From Saprospiraceae bacterium UBA2365 (lineage in GTDB: Bacteria > Bacteroidota > Bacteroidia > Chitinophagales > Saprospiraceae), in contig DDTL01000014.1 of the NCBI GenBank assembly GCA_002344345.1, positions 1-6,264 on the forward strand: DNA of 6,264 nucleotides, in the 5' to 3' direction. A program made the position numbers and the translations under genes. The notes under the pieces were generated by a model, which saw only the letters and a program-made list of their open reading frames with translations, did no database searches and had not been told where the DNA came from. Below, one piece after another: positions 1 to 6,153 of the stretch; position 1 is the stretch's first letter, and each line of letters opens with the position of its first letter.

Positions 1-2
1 AA

Positions 3-56
3 AGGATTTTCTCGCTTTCATCCTTTAGGATCGAGGCAAAAAAGTGAGAAAATCCT
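3..56. repeat. 11-bp inverted repeat with nested hairpin
   Basis: AGGATTTTCTC at 3-13 is perfectly complementary to GAGAAAATCCT at 46-56. Inside the 32-nt spacer, ATCC (20-23) and GGAT (28-31) can form a small hairpin with a TTTA loop, and CTCG (11-14) could instead pair with CGAG (32-35). It could be the 3' end of a transcript entering from the left, but no T-run follows the right arm, so a standard intrinsic terminator is not supported. Confidence 0.5.
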
Positions 57-185
57 GCTTATCTGCAGAATTAACTTTAACCCTTGATTCGCATTATTAG
101 CTAATGATTTATACAAAAGGTTAAAACCTCTGATTCCAGGACAAATTTCGTGTCTTTTGCTCAAAGTACACGCTCAATTCAAAGA

Positions 186-233
186 GACTAACAGGCTAAC
201 AAACTGATTGGCTAACCACCTAAATAACTACCA
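186..233. repeat. degenerate tandem array with 8-nt period (six units)
   Basis: Cut every 8 nt from 186, the sequence gives six units: gactaaca (186), ggctaaca (194), aactgatt (202), ggctaacc (210), acctaaat (218) and aactacca (226). All six carry CT at unit positions 3-4, and four of six carry CTAA. The flanking octamers do not fit. The period is the same as that of the repeats at 4748 and 6151, although the unit sequence differs. Function unknown. Confidence 0.5.
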
Positions 234-261
234 ATGAACAATATATAAAATATTATTTCTT

Positions 262-287
262 AAACATCCTGAGGAAATACGATGTTT
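262..287. repeat. 7-bp inverted repeat (hairpin)
   Basis: AAACATC at 262-268 pairs with GATGTTT at 281-287 around a 12-nt loop. The neighbouring TTAA-like bases could extend the stem past a bulge. There is no T-run after it and no gene close by, so its role is unknown. Confidence 0.35.
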
Positions 288-358
288 TAACAAAGAAAGA
301 ATACGATTGTTTGGTGGAGAGGTTAACGGAATAATATTTTCAGGATTTCTTTCATGAA

Positions 359-375
359 TTGTCATTTAATGACAA
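359..375. promoter_or_regulatory. 17-bp perfect palindrome, operator-like
   Basis: TTGTCATT (359-366) and AATGACAA (368-375) are perfect inverted 8-mers around a single T. The size and symmetry resemble a binding site for a dimeric helix-turn-helix regulator. It lies about 95 nt upstream of the -33 element of the HU promoter, so it could act on HU from a distance, or on an unseen small transcript. The regulator assignment is inference; only the symmetry is observed. Confidence 0.35.
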
Positions 376-468
376 AATAATATATGATAATTTGCAATAT
401 ATAACTTATTTTACGATTGACCTGAAAAGCTTGTAAATACGGTTATTTTGCCTTTTTTTCAAATTTAT

Positions 469-498
469 TTTGTGTATATGAAAATAGTAATATCTTTG
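469..498 (+). promoter_or_regulatory. Bacteroidota-type promoter of the HU gene
   Basis: TATCTTTG at 491-498 matches the Bacteroidota -7 consensus TAnnTTTG exactly. TTTG at 469-472 sits 18 nt upstream as the -33 element, close to the usual spacing of about 19-21. Transcription would start near 503-506, giving a very A/T-rich leader of about 35 nt with no Shine-Dalgarno sequence, as is usual for highly expressed genes of this phylum. Confidence 0.7.
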
Positions 499-540
499 CA
501 TCCTTATAAATTAATTCATTAATTATTAAATTATTTAAAA

Positions 541-813
541 ATGAACAAAGGAGATTTAGTCAACGCTGTGGCAAACAGTGCTGGAATTACAAAAGCTCAG
601 GCTACGGAAGCTGTTAATGCAGTGTTCGGTTCAATCGAAAGTACATTGAAAAACGGTGATTCTGCCTCTTTCGTAGGTTTCGGAACTTTTTCTGTTTCTA
701 AGAGAGAAGCAAGAGAAGGAAGAAATCCTGCTACAGGACAAACTATCAAAATTGCTGCTTCTAACCAGGTTAAGTTTAAAGCTGGAAAAGCTTTGAAAGA
801 TTCTGTTAACTAA
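541..813 (+). CDS. hup: HU family DNA-binding protein
   Basis: This 90-residue protein is a full-length member of the HU/IHF family, small dimeric proteins that bind and bend DNA and shape the nucleoid. Length and layout are canonical. The N-terminal helical half (1-40) opens MNKGDLVNAVA; the family signature FVGFGTF lies at 44-50; and the DNA-binding beta arm carries GRNPATG at 60-66, with Pro63 at the place of the intercalating proline. The C-terminal KFKAGKALKDSVN (78-90) is the usual last helix. HU rather than IHF is favoured by the standard 90-residue length and lack of extensions, though the two are hard to separate by eye. The gene is monocistronic: its own consensus promoter lies upstream, and a strong terminator follows 20 nt after the stop. 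The ATG is preceded by an A/T-rich stretch typical of Bacteroidota initiation sites. Confidence 0.97.
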   Translation: MNKGDLVNAVANSAGITKAQATEAVNAVFGSIESTLKNGDSASFVGFGTFSVSKREAREGRNPATGQTIKIAASNQVKFKAGKALKDSVN

Positions 814-833
814 GAAGTTAATAAAGAAATAAT

Positions 834-866
834 AAGAGGGCTATCAGTTTTGACAGCCCTCTTTTG
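834..866 (+). terminator. intrinsic terminator of the HU gene
   Basis: AGAGGGCT (835-842) pairs perfectly with AGCCCTCT (855-862). An A-C mismatch followed by TCA/TGA continues the stem to a GTTT loop, and A834-T863 extends its base. The stem runs straight into TTTT (862-865). It starts about 20 nt after the HU stop codon, so it closes a single-gene transcript. The 867-1088 stretch that follows shows only short palindromes (for example ATTCC-G-GGAAT at 872-882) and no clear promoter. Confidence 0.9.
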
Positions 867-1088
867 GTGTTATTCCGGGAATCCTTACATCACTCCTTGC
901 CTTCCGGTTTTTTCCTTTTTTAAAATTCTTAGATCATCATGGACTTCAATAATTGCAATTGTGGTAAAAATTTTATAGTTTTGAAGTTTGAGCCCTCATA
1001 GAATGATTGATTTCGGATTGTCATTTTGGTATAAATATGAGGAGTTCATGTTTATATAATTTAGTTTTCACCATATCAATTACTACCT

Positions 1089-1685
1089 ATGAGAAAAAAT
1101 AACCTTTTCAGTCTGTTCGTATGTATACTTATATTAAATGGCTATTCACATGTCATGGCTCAGGAAAATCAAAACAGGTTGGTCACTCCTTTTTCATTAT
1201 TTATTGAAGGAAGTACGAACAGGTTTTGGGCCGGTGATGAGCGCTCCGGATTTTTCGGAGGAGCGGGTTTGGTGCCATCCTTGAAGTTCAGGGAATTTAA
1301 CTCGGAAAGGAAAAGTGATTTAGGCATTTTCGTTCCAGTCAGATTTTTTCAGATAAACCAGGAAGATGAATTGCTGGATTCGGAAACTTATGGTTATTCT
1401 GCTTCCATTTTGTTCAGATATAATGCATTGTGGAACAAAAAAAAGGATCATACCTATTTTTATATGTCGCTCGGTCCTGAAATAATTAAAGAAATCAGAA
1501 AAGAGCATTCAGGATTCTTATGGGCATTTCAGCTTGATTTTGGTTTTAAAGTTAACAATTCTGATCTGTTTTTTGAGCACACGGAAATCGGGTATTATAC
1601 TTCTTTGGTATTAGGCAAATCAGCTTTTACGAATAACATGGCATTTACCGGATTTTATTTCCGATATTGTTTTCTTCATTTATAG
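1089..1685 (+). CDS. putative exported / outer-membrane beta-barrel protein
   Basis: I do not recognise the family of this 198-residue protein. It begins with a good Sec signal peptide: basic MRKNN, a hydrophobic core (about 6-17), and a likely signal peptidase I site after VMA at residue 24. Cys12 is not in a lipobox, so a lipoprotein is unlikely. The mature part alternates polar and hydrophobic/aromatic residues in short strands separated by charged turns (for example 79-90, 101-112, 121-131, 143-154 and 182-198). It ends in the aromatic-rich GFYFRYCFLHL, as small outer-membrane barrels often do. Glycine-aromatic stretches such as SGFFGGAGL (53-61) fit this too. The barrel assignment is inference from pattern. 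No consensus promoter was found upstream. The stop lies 4 nt from the stop of a convergent minus-strand frame, with no terminator hairpin between them. Confidence 0.75.
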   Translation: MRKNNLFSLFVCILILNGYSHVMAQENQNRLVTPFSLFIEGSTNRFWAGDERSGFFGGAGLVPSLKFREFNSERKSDLGIFVPVRFFQINQEDELLDSETYGYSASILFRYNALWNKKKDHTYFYMSLGPEIIKEIRKEHSGFLWAFQLDFGFKVNNSDLFFEHTEIGYYTSLVLGKSAFTNNMAFTGFYFRYCFLHL

Positions 1686-1689
1686 AAAT

Positions 1690-1887
1690 TTACGGTACGG
1701 CATTTATCGGAAGTCTGCTCATAGTACACCCATGGTCATTCACAACAAAGGTGTAAGGACTGATGCTCGTTTTGAATAACAGGATCAGTGCTTTAAACAG
1801 GTTGGGAGGCTTACCAGTTTCCTGGAAAAATTTCTGCTCGTCCGGGTGTGTAATTTTGATTGACAGACCCGGCATTAAGGCTGTCAT
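1690..1887 (-). CDS. small hypothetical protein, convergent to the preceding gene
   Basis: A 65-residue minus-strand frame of unknown family. It fills the space between the stop of the gene before it and the start of the gene after it, and overlaps neither. Codons look like real coding sequence for this genome: CTG and ATC are frequent, and by hand count about half of third positions are G or C, close to the rnr gene and well above the AT-rich intergenic DNA. ATG at 1885-1887 is the first usable start. The frame stays open upstream to a stop at 1921-1923, encoding a CxxC (CTEC) that no start codon would include, so the frame may be the remnant of a longer gene. There is no clear promoter in the 72 nt shared with the divergent gene at 1960. 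No signal peptide or membrane helix is evident. It could still be a chance open frame. Confidence 0.4.
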   Translation of the reverse strand: MTALMPGLSIKITHPDEQKFFQETGKPPNLFKALILLFKTSISPYTFVVNDHGCTMSRLPINAVP

Positions 1888-1931
1888 TTGAAATTGCTTG
1901 CATTCTGTACAGGTGAATGATCAAAGAATCT

Positions 1932-1939
1932 TATATTTG
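1932..1939 (+). promoter_or_regulatory. candidate -7 element for the gene at 1960
   Basis: TATATTTG fits the Bacteroidota -7 consensus TAnnTTTG exactly and lies 20 nt before the ATG, which would give a short leader of roughly 10-15 nt. No good TTTG -33 element is found at the expected distance; the nearest candidate, TCTG at 1904-1907, is weak and spaced 24 nt away. The call rests on the -7 box alone. Confidence 0.45.
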
Positions 1940-1959
1940 AGTTTTAAAACAATATCATT

Positions 1960-2487
1960 ATGAGTCAGGAAAAAACGCAAAAGTTTTGGGAAGCGTTTTA
2001 TGATTTTTTCCCTGAAGTTGAATTGCCCGTTACGGTTTCTGAAACGACCATCAATTATTATTCGGTTAATAATAAGGCGTTACCAAAGGAATTGATCGAA
2101 ACTTATCTGGTGGATCAGGCACTTATTTTTGCAGACCAGGATGATCCGTTGGAAGACATCGAAGAATTCATCCCTTGTTTTCGTTTGCCGCAACAGGAAA
2201 AATACCATGCGATCGTGTTTTGGAAAGCTGGCTTGATGAAATACGAATACATTTTGAAAACATTTGATCTCAAAGGTAAACTCATTTCAAAACAGATCAT
2301 CGCCAGCACGAGTTCGGACGGGAAATTTATCCGCCATATTGTGGCAACCATCACCGATGAACTGGAAATCTATCTGATGGGAGGTGATGCTTCGGTCAAC
2401 GATCTGTATGACGCTTCTTCTTCCATCGAGCTCGCATTTGAAATCGACGAAGATGGTTTTATCATGCAACAATTGGGAGAAAGCTGA
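1960..2487 (+). CDS. conserved-looking acidic cytoplasmic protein of unknown function
   Basis: A 175-residue protein with no signal peptide, no membrane segment and no motif I can tie to a function. It is acidic, with clusters such as FADQDDPLEDIEEF (57-70). The N-terminal third opens FWEAFYDFFPEVELPVTVSE, the middle has FIPCFRLPQQEKYHAIVFWKAGLMKYEYIL (70-99), and the rest (about 100-172) alternates in short beta-like strands, suggesting a compact alpha/beta fold. Single Cys73 argues against a metal site or a disulfide. The style resembles uncharacterised proteins of free-living Bacteroidota, but that impression is from memory. The start is set by the ATG at 1960, 20 nt after a -7 box. The 133 nt to rnr contain a weak hairpin and a partial promoter, so separate transcription from rnr is likely but not certain. 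Confidence 0.85.
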   Translation: MSQEKTQKFWEAFYDFFPEVELPVTVSETTINYYSVNNKALPKELIETYLVDQALIFADQDDPLEDIEEFIPCFRLPQQEKYHAIVFWKAGLMKYEYILKTFDLKGKLISKQIIASTSSDGKFIRHIVATITDELEIYLMGGDASVNDLYDASSSIELAFEIDEDGFIMQQLGES

Positions 2488-2512
2488 TCGGGTGATTTGT
2501 ATGGATGTAACT

Positions 2513-2528
2513 TAATACTTCTGTATTA
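2513..2528 (+). other. short A/T hairpin downstream of the 1960 gene
   Basis: TAATAC (2513-2518) and GTATTA (2523-2528) form a perfect 6-bp stem with a TTCT loop, 25 nt after the stop codon at 2487. The stem is AT-rich with no T-run after it, so it would be a poor intrinsic terminator; it may be only an mRNA 3'-end structure. Confidence 0.25.
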
Positions 2529-2575
2529 TATAACGGACCGACTCGCATTCTTATATCAGTTATTTTTTCCTGGTA

Positions 2576-2583
2576 TATCTTTT
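2576..2583 (+). promoter_or_regulatory. possible -7 element for rnr
   Basis: TATCTTTT matches TAnnTTTG in all but the last base and lies 37 nt before the rnr ATG, a sensible distance for an A/T-rich leader. No convincing -33 TTTG lies about 20 nt upstream. A weak candidate only. Confidence 0.3.
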
Positions 2584-2620
2584 CAATACAAAAATATTTT
2601 TTATTAAAAACAAATCCGAT

Positions 2621-4750
2621 ATGAAATCTGTCTATCTTCCCAAAGGTCTTTTGGAATACAAGATCAGAAAACTGTTCAAGGAGCAGGCATCAAAACAGTT
2701 TTCTTCAGAGGATGTGATCAGGATCCTCAATCTGGAGAATACTCCGGACCAGGTTGAAAACTGTCTTCAGCGTTTTGTCAAACATGGTTTTCTGTCCACG
2801 GGAAAACCAGGCAAATATGTCATAACGAGGCAGGAGAGATCGAAGAAAAAACCAAAATACTTTGAAGGAACGGTGGATATGACCAGAACCGGATCGGCTT
2901 ATATCCTGTGTGATGCGCTGCCTTTTGACGTGCACATTCCGCGCAAGTACATGGCCAATGCATTGGATGGAGATACGGTTCGGTTTGAGCATTTTTACAG
3001 CGGGAAAAGCAGGAGCAAGCACGATGGCAAGATCATCGAAGTGATCAAAAGAGCCAACAGCCAGTTCATGGGTGTAGTCAACAAATATAAAAGTTACGCA
3101 ACAGTATTCGTTGACCGCGCAAAAAACGAATTTGAGATTTTTATCGATCTCAAAAATGCCAAAGATGTTAAAACCAGGGATAAAGTCGTGGTTGAGATCA
3201 CCGAATGGCGCGGTGAACAAAAATCAATCCCATGGGGAAAAATCGTGCAATCCTTTGGTCAGGACGAAAGTTCTGATATGGAAATGAATGCGATCCTGGT
3301 CAACAACGGTTTTAAAATTGAATTTCCGGGTGAAGTGATCTCAGAAGCTGCTGTGCTTACCGGAGAAATCCTCGGTGAGGAAGTGGCAAAAAGAAGAGAT
3401 TTCCGGGATGTTTTCACCATCACCATCGATCCGTTCAACGCAAGGGATTTTGACGATGCTTTGTCGCTGAAACATCTGGACAACGGGCATCTGGAGATCG
3501 GGGTCCACATCGCGGATGTAACCCATTTTGTGAAACCCGGCACCGCACTGGATAAGGAAGCGTTTGAAAGATCTACATCGGTTTACCTGGTGGATCGCGT
3601 CTGCCCGATGCTGCCGGAAAAACTGAGCAATGAACTGTGTTCGCTCAGACCCAATGAAGATAAATACTGCTTTTCCGCTGTTTTTGAATTCGATCAGAAG
3701 TTCAACATACAGTCAGAATGGTTTGGCAAGACCATCATTCATTCCGATCGCAGGTTTACCTACGAAGAAGTGCAGGAAATTCTCGATCAGGGTCACGGTG
3801 AGTTTTATGAACAACTGGAACTGCTCAACCGTGTTGCCAAAAAAATGAGGGAGGAAAAAATGCAGAACGGTGCGATCGCCTTTGAATCCGAGGAAGTCGA
3901 ATTTGAATTGGACAGCGACGGTTCGATCATCGGTGTTCATCCCAAGATCAGAAAGGATGCGCACATGCTCGTCGAGGACTTTATGCTGCTGGCCAATAAA
4001 AAAGTGGCCTGGTATATTTCCAAAAGACCGGGTGCACTGGTTCCGTTCGTTTACCGCGTCCATGATCTTCCCGATCCCGACAAGCTGACAGATTTTGCCG
4101 AATTTGCCAGAGAAATGGGGGTCAGCATTTTCCTGGATACACCCAAACAGATCGCGGCATCCTTCAACCAACTCAATGAGCTCGCACAGCAAAATGAAGC
4201 ATTGAAAATATTGGAACCCATGGCGTTGAGAACCATGGCCAAGGCGGTTTATTCCACAGAGAATATCGGTCATTACGGCTTGAGTTTTTCACATTATGCC
4301 CATTTTACCAGTCCGATCCGGCGATATGCAGACGTGCTGGTTCACAGGATCTTACAAGACAATCTGGGTGGAGAAAAAAGGCTGGATAAGGCCAAACTCG
4401 AAGCGCAGTGCCTGCATATTTCATCCCAGGAACGCAAGGCAACCGAAGCAGAGCGCGCTTCGGTCAAATACAAGCAGGTGGAGTTTATCTTTGGCCATAT
4501 TGGTGAAGAGTTTGACGGATACATCTCCGGTTTCATCGAAAGAGGATTCTTTGTCATCCTTTCCGAATCCCGTGTGGAAGGCCTTGTCGGCTTCGACAGC
4601 CTGGATGAAGACTACTCCCTCGATCCATCGAAGCTGAAAGCCAGGGGCCGGCACAGCGGGATCATCCGTAAGATGGGTGATCAGGTCCGTGTCAGGATCG
4701 TTGATGCTGATCTTGACAGGAGGTTGGTGGATATGGAGCTTGTTGAATGA
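2621..4750 (+). CDS. rnr: ribonuclease R (3'-5' exoribonuclease, RNB family)
   Basis: This 709-residue protein is an RNase R, a processive hydrolytic 3'-5' exoribonuclease that degrades structured RNA and takes part in rRNA and mRNA turnover in the cytoplasm. Domains in order: winged-helix N-terminus (about 1-70), cold-shock domain 1 (about 78-125, FEGTV at 81-85), cold-shock domain 2 (about 145-210), RNB catalytic domain (about 255-590) and a C-terminal S1 domain (about 626-708). The catalytic motif IDPFNARDFDDALS (269-282) supplies the metal-binding aspartates Asp270, Asp276, Asp278 and Asp279; Asp278 corresponds to Asp209 of E. coli RNase II. Tyr322 sits where the RNA-stacking tyrosine is expected. 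MLPEKLSNELCSLRP (330-344) and SPIRRYAD (564-571) are family signatures. All key residues are present, so the enzyme should be active. The four-domain order favours RNase R over RNase II. The long lysine-rich tail of E. coli RNase R is absent. The TGA stop is the first three bases of a repeat element. Confidence 0.97.
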   Translation: MKSVYLPKGLLEYKIRKLFKEQASKQFSSEDVIRILNLENTPDQVENCLQRFVKHGFLSTGKPGKYVITRQERSKKKPKYFEGTVDMTRTGSAYILCDALPFDVHIPRKYMANALDGDTVRFEHFYSGKSRSKHDGKIIEVIKRANSQFMGVVNKYKSYATVFVDRAKNEFEIFIDLKNAKDVKTRDKVVVEITEWRGEQKSIPWGKIVQSFGQDESSDMEMNAILVNNGFKIEFPGEVISEAAVLTGEILGEEVAKRRDFRDVFTITIDPFNARDFDDALSLKHLDNGHLEIGVHIADVTHFVKPGTALDKEAFERSTSVYLVDRVCPMLPEKLSNELCSLRPNEDKYCFSAVFEFDQKFNIQSEWFGKTIIHSDRRFTYEEVQEILDQGHGEFYEQLELLNRVAKKMREEKMQNGAIAFESEEVEFELDSDGSIIGVHPKIRKDAHMLVEDFMLLANKKVAWYISKRPGALVPFVYRVHDLPDPDKLTDFAEFAREMGVSIFLDTPKQIAASFNQLNELAQQNEALKILEPMALRTMAKAVYSTENIGHYGLSFSHYAHFTSPIRRYADVLVHRILQDNLGGEKRLDKAKLEAQCLHISSQERKATEAERASVKYKQVEFIFGHIGEEFDGYISGFIERGFFVILSESRVEGLVGFDSLDEDYSLDPSKLKARGRHSGIIRKMGDQVRVRIVDADLDRRLVDMELVE

Positions 4751-4842
4751 TCTGATGTTCCAATCCTGTAATATTCAAATGCTATAATGATTTGATTTTT
4801 AAATACTATTTACTATATTTATTTAATCATCAGATCATTAGA
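4748..4842. repeat. intergenic repeat, copy A, starting on the rnr stop codon
   Basis: This matches 6151-6245 over 95 nt with 7 mismatches (at 4757, 4761, 4765, 4768, 4792, 4810 and 4828) and no gaps. From 4749 it reads in 8-nt units: gatctgat (4749), gttccaat (4757), cctgtaat (4765), attcaaat (4773), gctataat (4781), gatttgat (4789) and ttttaaat (4797), all ending in AT. An AT-rich centre (4805-4828) leads to atcagatc (4829), the exact reverse complement of the first unit. The 5' end can therefore pair with the 3' end, with a G-T wobble if 4788-4796 is used instead. It lies between rnr and the next gene and may act as an mRNA 3' structure. There is no transposase gene in it. Confidence 0.85.
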
Positions 4843-4917
4843 AAATAAATCAAGTTTTTGGGCGTTATAGAGTCATTCCGGTTCAGGAAGACTTTTATAC
4901 ACCTAAATTCATTTATT

Positions 4918-6153
4918 ATGGCACTCGACGAGTTAATCAGAAGAAAATACAATGGCGTTGTGGCCTTTGTTCCCACTGTTGTTTTACTATTCTATTCAAT
5001 TTTTTTCATTCAGCTGATGCAGTTGTATCTGGAGACTTTTTGGATTCTCACTTTATTGGTTGGATATATGGGCGCTGCTTATCAAGGCAGTTTTTGGAAT
5101 AGATGGAGAGATTTTTTTATCATAATTATTGTTGTGCAACTGGCCATTATATTCAATAATGAGTTCAATGGTGGGAGATATTCATTGAAGCAGTTTTTAT
5201 TGTTTAATTCAATTTCAGTCACAACATATTTGGCCGGGTTCTTTATTGGAAAGATTTTCCTGAAAAAAACAACTTTATTCCAGCATGTTAAAATCAGTTT
5301 GATCATTTTACTTGCATATATTATTCTAGTGCTGATATTTCAGGATAATTACATTGCTACAGCTTTCTGGGTCATCCTTGTATTTAATATAACTGTTTAT
5401 TTGGTAAAAAAGGAAAATTCACTCTTGTATATAATGCTTATTTTTTCTCCCCTTTTTGTGATACATTTTATCACATGGATAACCGGAGAACATGCATTTT
5501 GGGAATTGGCAATCATGAGTTTTATTATCACATATTTATTGGTGCTGGGAAGTTGGTTGTGGATGAAAAATGCAGGGATAGGGAAATGGATCACTGCCAA
5601 TATTTTAGTAGGACTGTTGGTTATCTTCCCGGCATGGTTTTTCATGCTGAATGATATTTTCAACAGTTCATTGGTCACCCGAGAACTGGATCCGTCCGTG
5701 TTGAAACATCCGGTGATCTATGAAGATGATACGATCACGCTGGAATCACTCAAAGGTAAGATATTAGTTTTGGATGCCTGGAATACGAGTTGCGGTGTTT
5801 GTTTTAAGAAATTCCCCGATTTCGACGAAGTGTACAACGAGTTCAAATCCAATGATGAACTGGTTATCCTTGCAGTAAATACGCCCAATCGCAGAGATAA
5901 AGAAGGAGCTGCCAAACGAATAATCGAAAGTAAGGGCTATGATTTTGAAAACTTATATTTTACGGCTGATTCCACTGCCAAAGCGCTCAACATCTACGAA
6001 TATCCACAATTGGTATATATCAACCGGGATCAGACCAAAGGGCTTTACAGCAGTCTGGATACCAGCCCGTTATTGTGGAACAATCCTTACAGGGTGATCA
6101 GACGCCTGCTCAGGGATGAGCGTTTTATGGATAGGTTTGAAGTTCAAAAATGA
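4918..6153 (+). CDS. polytopic membrane protein with C-terminal TlpA-like thioredoxin domain
   Basis: A 411-residue protein from ATG 4918. An upstream TTG at 4858 would add 20 residues but lies just past the repeat, and TTG starts are rare in this phylum. The N-terminal 245 residues hold about nine hydrophobic helices (roughly 15-36, 41-57, 65-80, 94-113, 125-142, 147-163, 168-188, 195-214 and 225-245). A linker (246-262) leads to a thioredoxin fold (about 263-411) with WNTSCGVC at 288-295 (Cys292 and Cys295) and a probable cis-proline Pro363 in YEYPQLVYI. The basic N-terminus (LIRRK) and an odd helix count would place this domain in the periplasm, where TlpA/ResA-like proteins reduce or exchange disulfides. 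The two active-site cysteines are the only ones in the protein, so the membrane part cannot relay electrons by thiols as DsbD or CcdA does. I do not recognise the membrane domain. The exact partner and redox direction are unknown. The gene is flanked by repeat copies, and its stop lies in copy B. Confidence 0.85.
   Translation: MALDELIRRKYNGVVAFVPTVVLLFYSIFFIQLMQLYLETFWILTLLVGYMGAAYQGSFWNRWRDFFIIIIVVQLAIIFNNEFNGGRYSLKQFLLFNSISVTTYLAGFFIGKIFLKKTTLFQHVKISLIILLAYIILVLIFQDNYIATAFWVILVFNITVYLVKKENSLLYIMLIFSPLFVIHFITWITGEHAFWELAIMSFIITYLLVLGSWLWMKNAGIGKWITANILVGLLVIFPAWFFMLNDIFNSSLVTRELDPSVLKHPVIYEDDTITLESLKGKILVLDAWNTSCGVCFKKFPDFDEVYNEFKSNDELVILAVNTPNRRDKEGAAKRIIESKGYDFENLYFTADSTAKALNIYEYPQLVYINRDQTKGLYSSLDTSPLLWNNPYRVIRRLLRDERFMDRFEVQK

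Larger units (their letters stand above)
1..540. other. gene-free region rich in inverted repeats, upstream of HU
   Basis: No convincing gene lies in these 540 bases; every ATG checked on the plus strand closes within about ten codons. A plus-strand frame is open from base 1 to a stop at 85-87, but it has no start and its codons spell nothing recognisable. The region holds a long inverted repeat (3-56), a 10-bp palindrome ATTAGCTAAT (96-105), a short palindrome AGGTT-AA-AACCT (118-129), an 8-nt-period array (186-233), a hairpin (262-287), a 17-bp palindrome (359-375) and the HU promoter (469-498). The last 120 bases are very AT-rich. Confidence 0.7.

Noticed and set aside
929..940. ttagatcatcat resembling the tail of the repeat at 6240-6264
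   Set aside because: Only about 9-10 bases match, with no flanking octamer structure; this is within chance for AT-rich DNA.
941..1003. Short plus-strand frame encoding about 20 residues with CNCGK
   Set aside because: Too short, no promoter or conserved feature, and surrounded by non-coding sequence.
1057..1064. TAATTTAG as a -7 box for the gene at 1089
   Set aside because: It misses the conserved TTTG at one position, and the nearest TTTG upstream (1025-1028) is 28 nt away, too far for a -33 element.
1100..1130. Lipoprotein signal in the protein at 1089
   Set aside because: The residues before Cys12 (LFV) do not form a lipobox, and a signal peptidase I site after residue 24 fits better.
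2705..4654. Long minus-strand and alternate-frame open frames inside rnr
   Set aside because: They lie opposite or within a fully supported RNase R gene, and their translations show no recognisable family or coherent domain.
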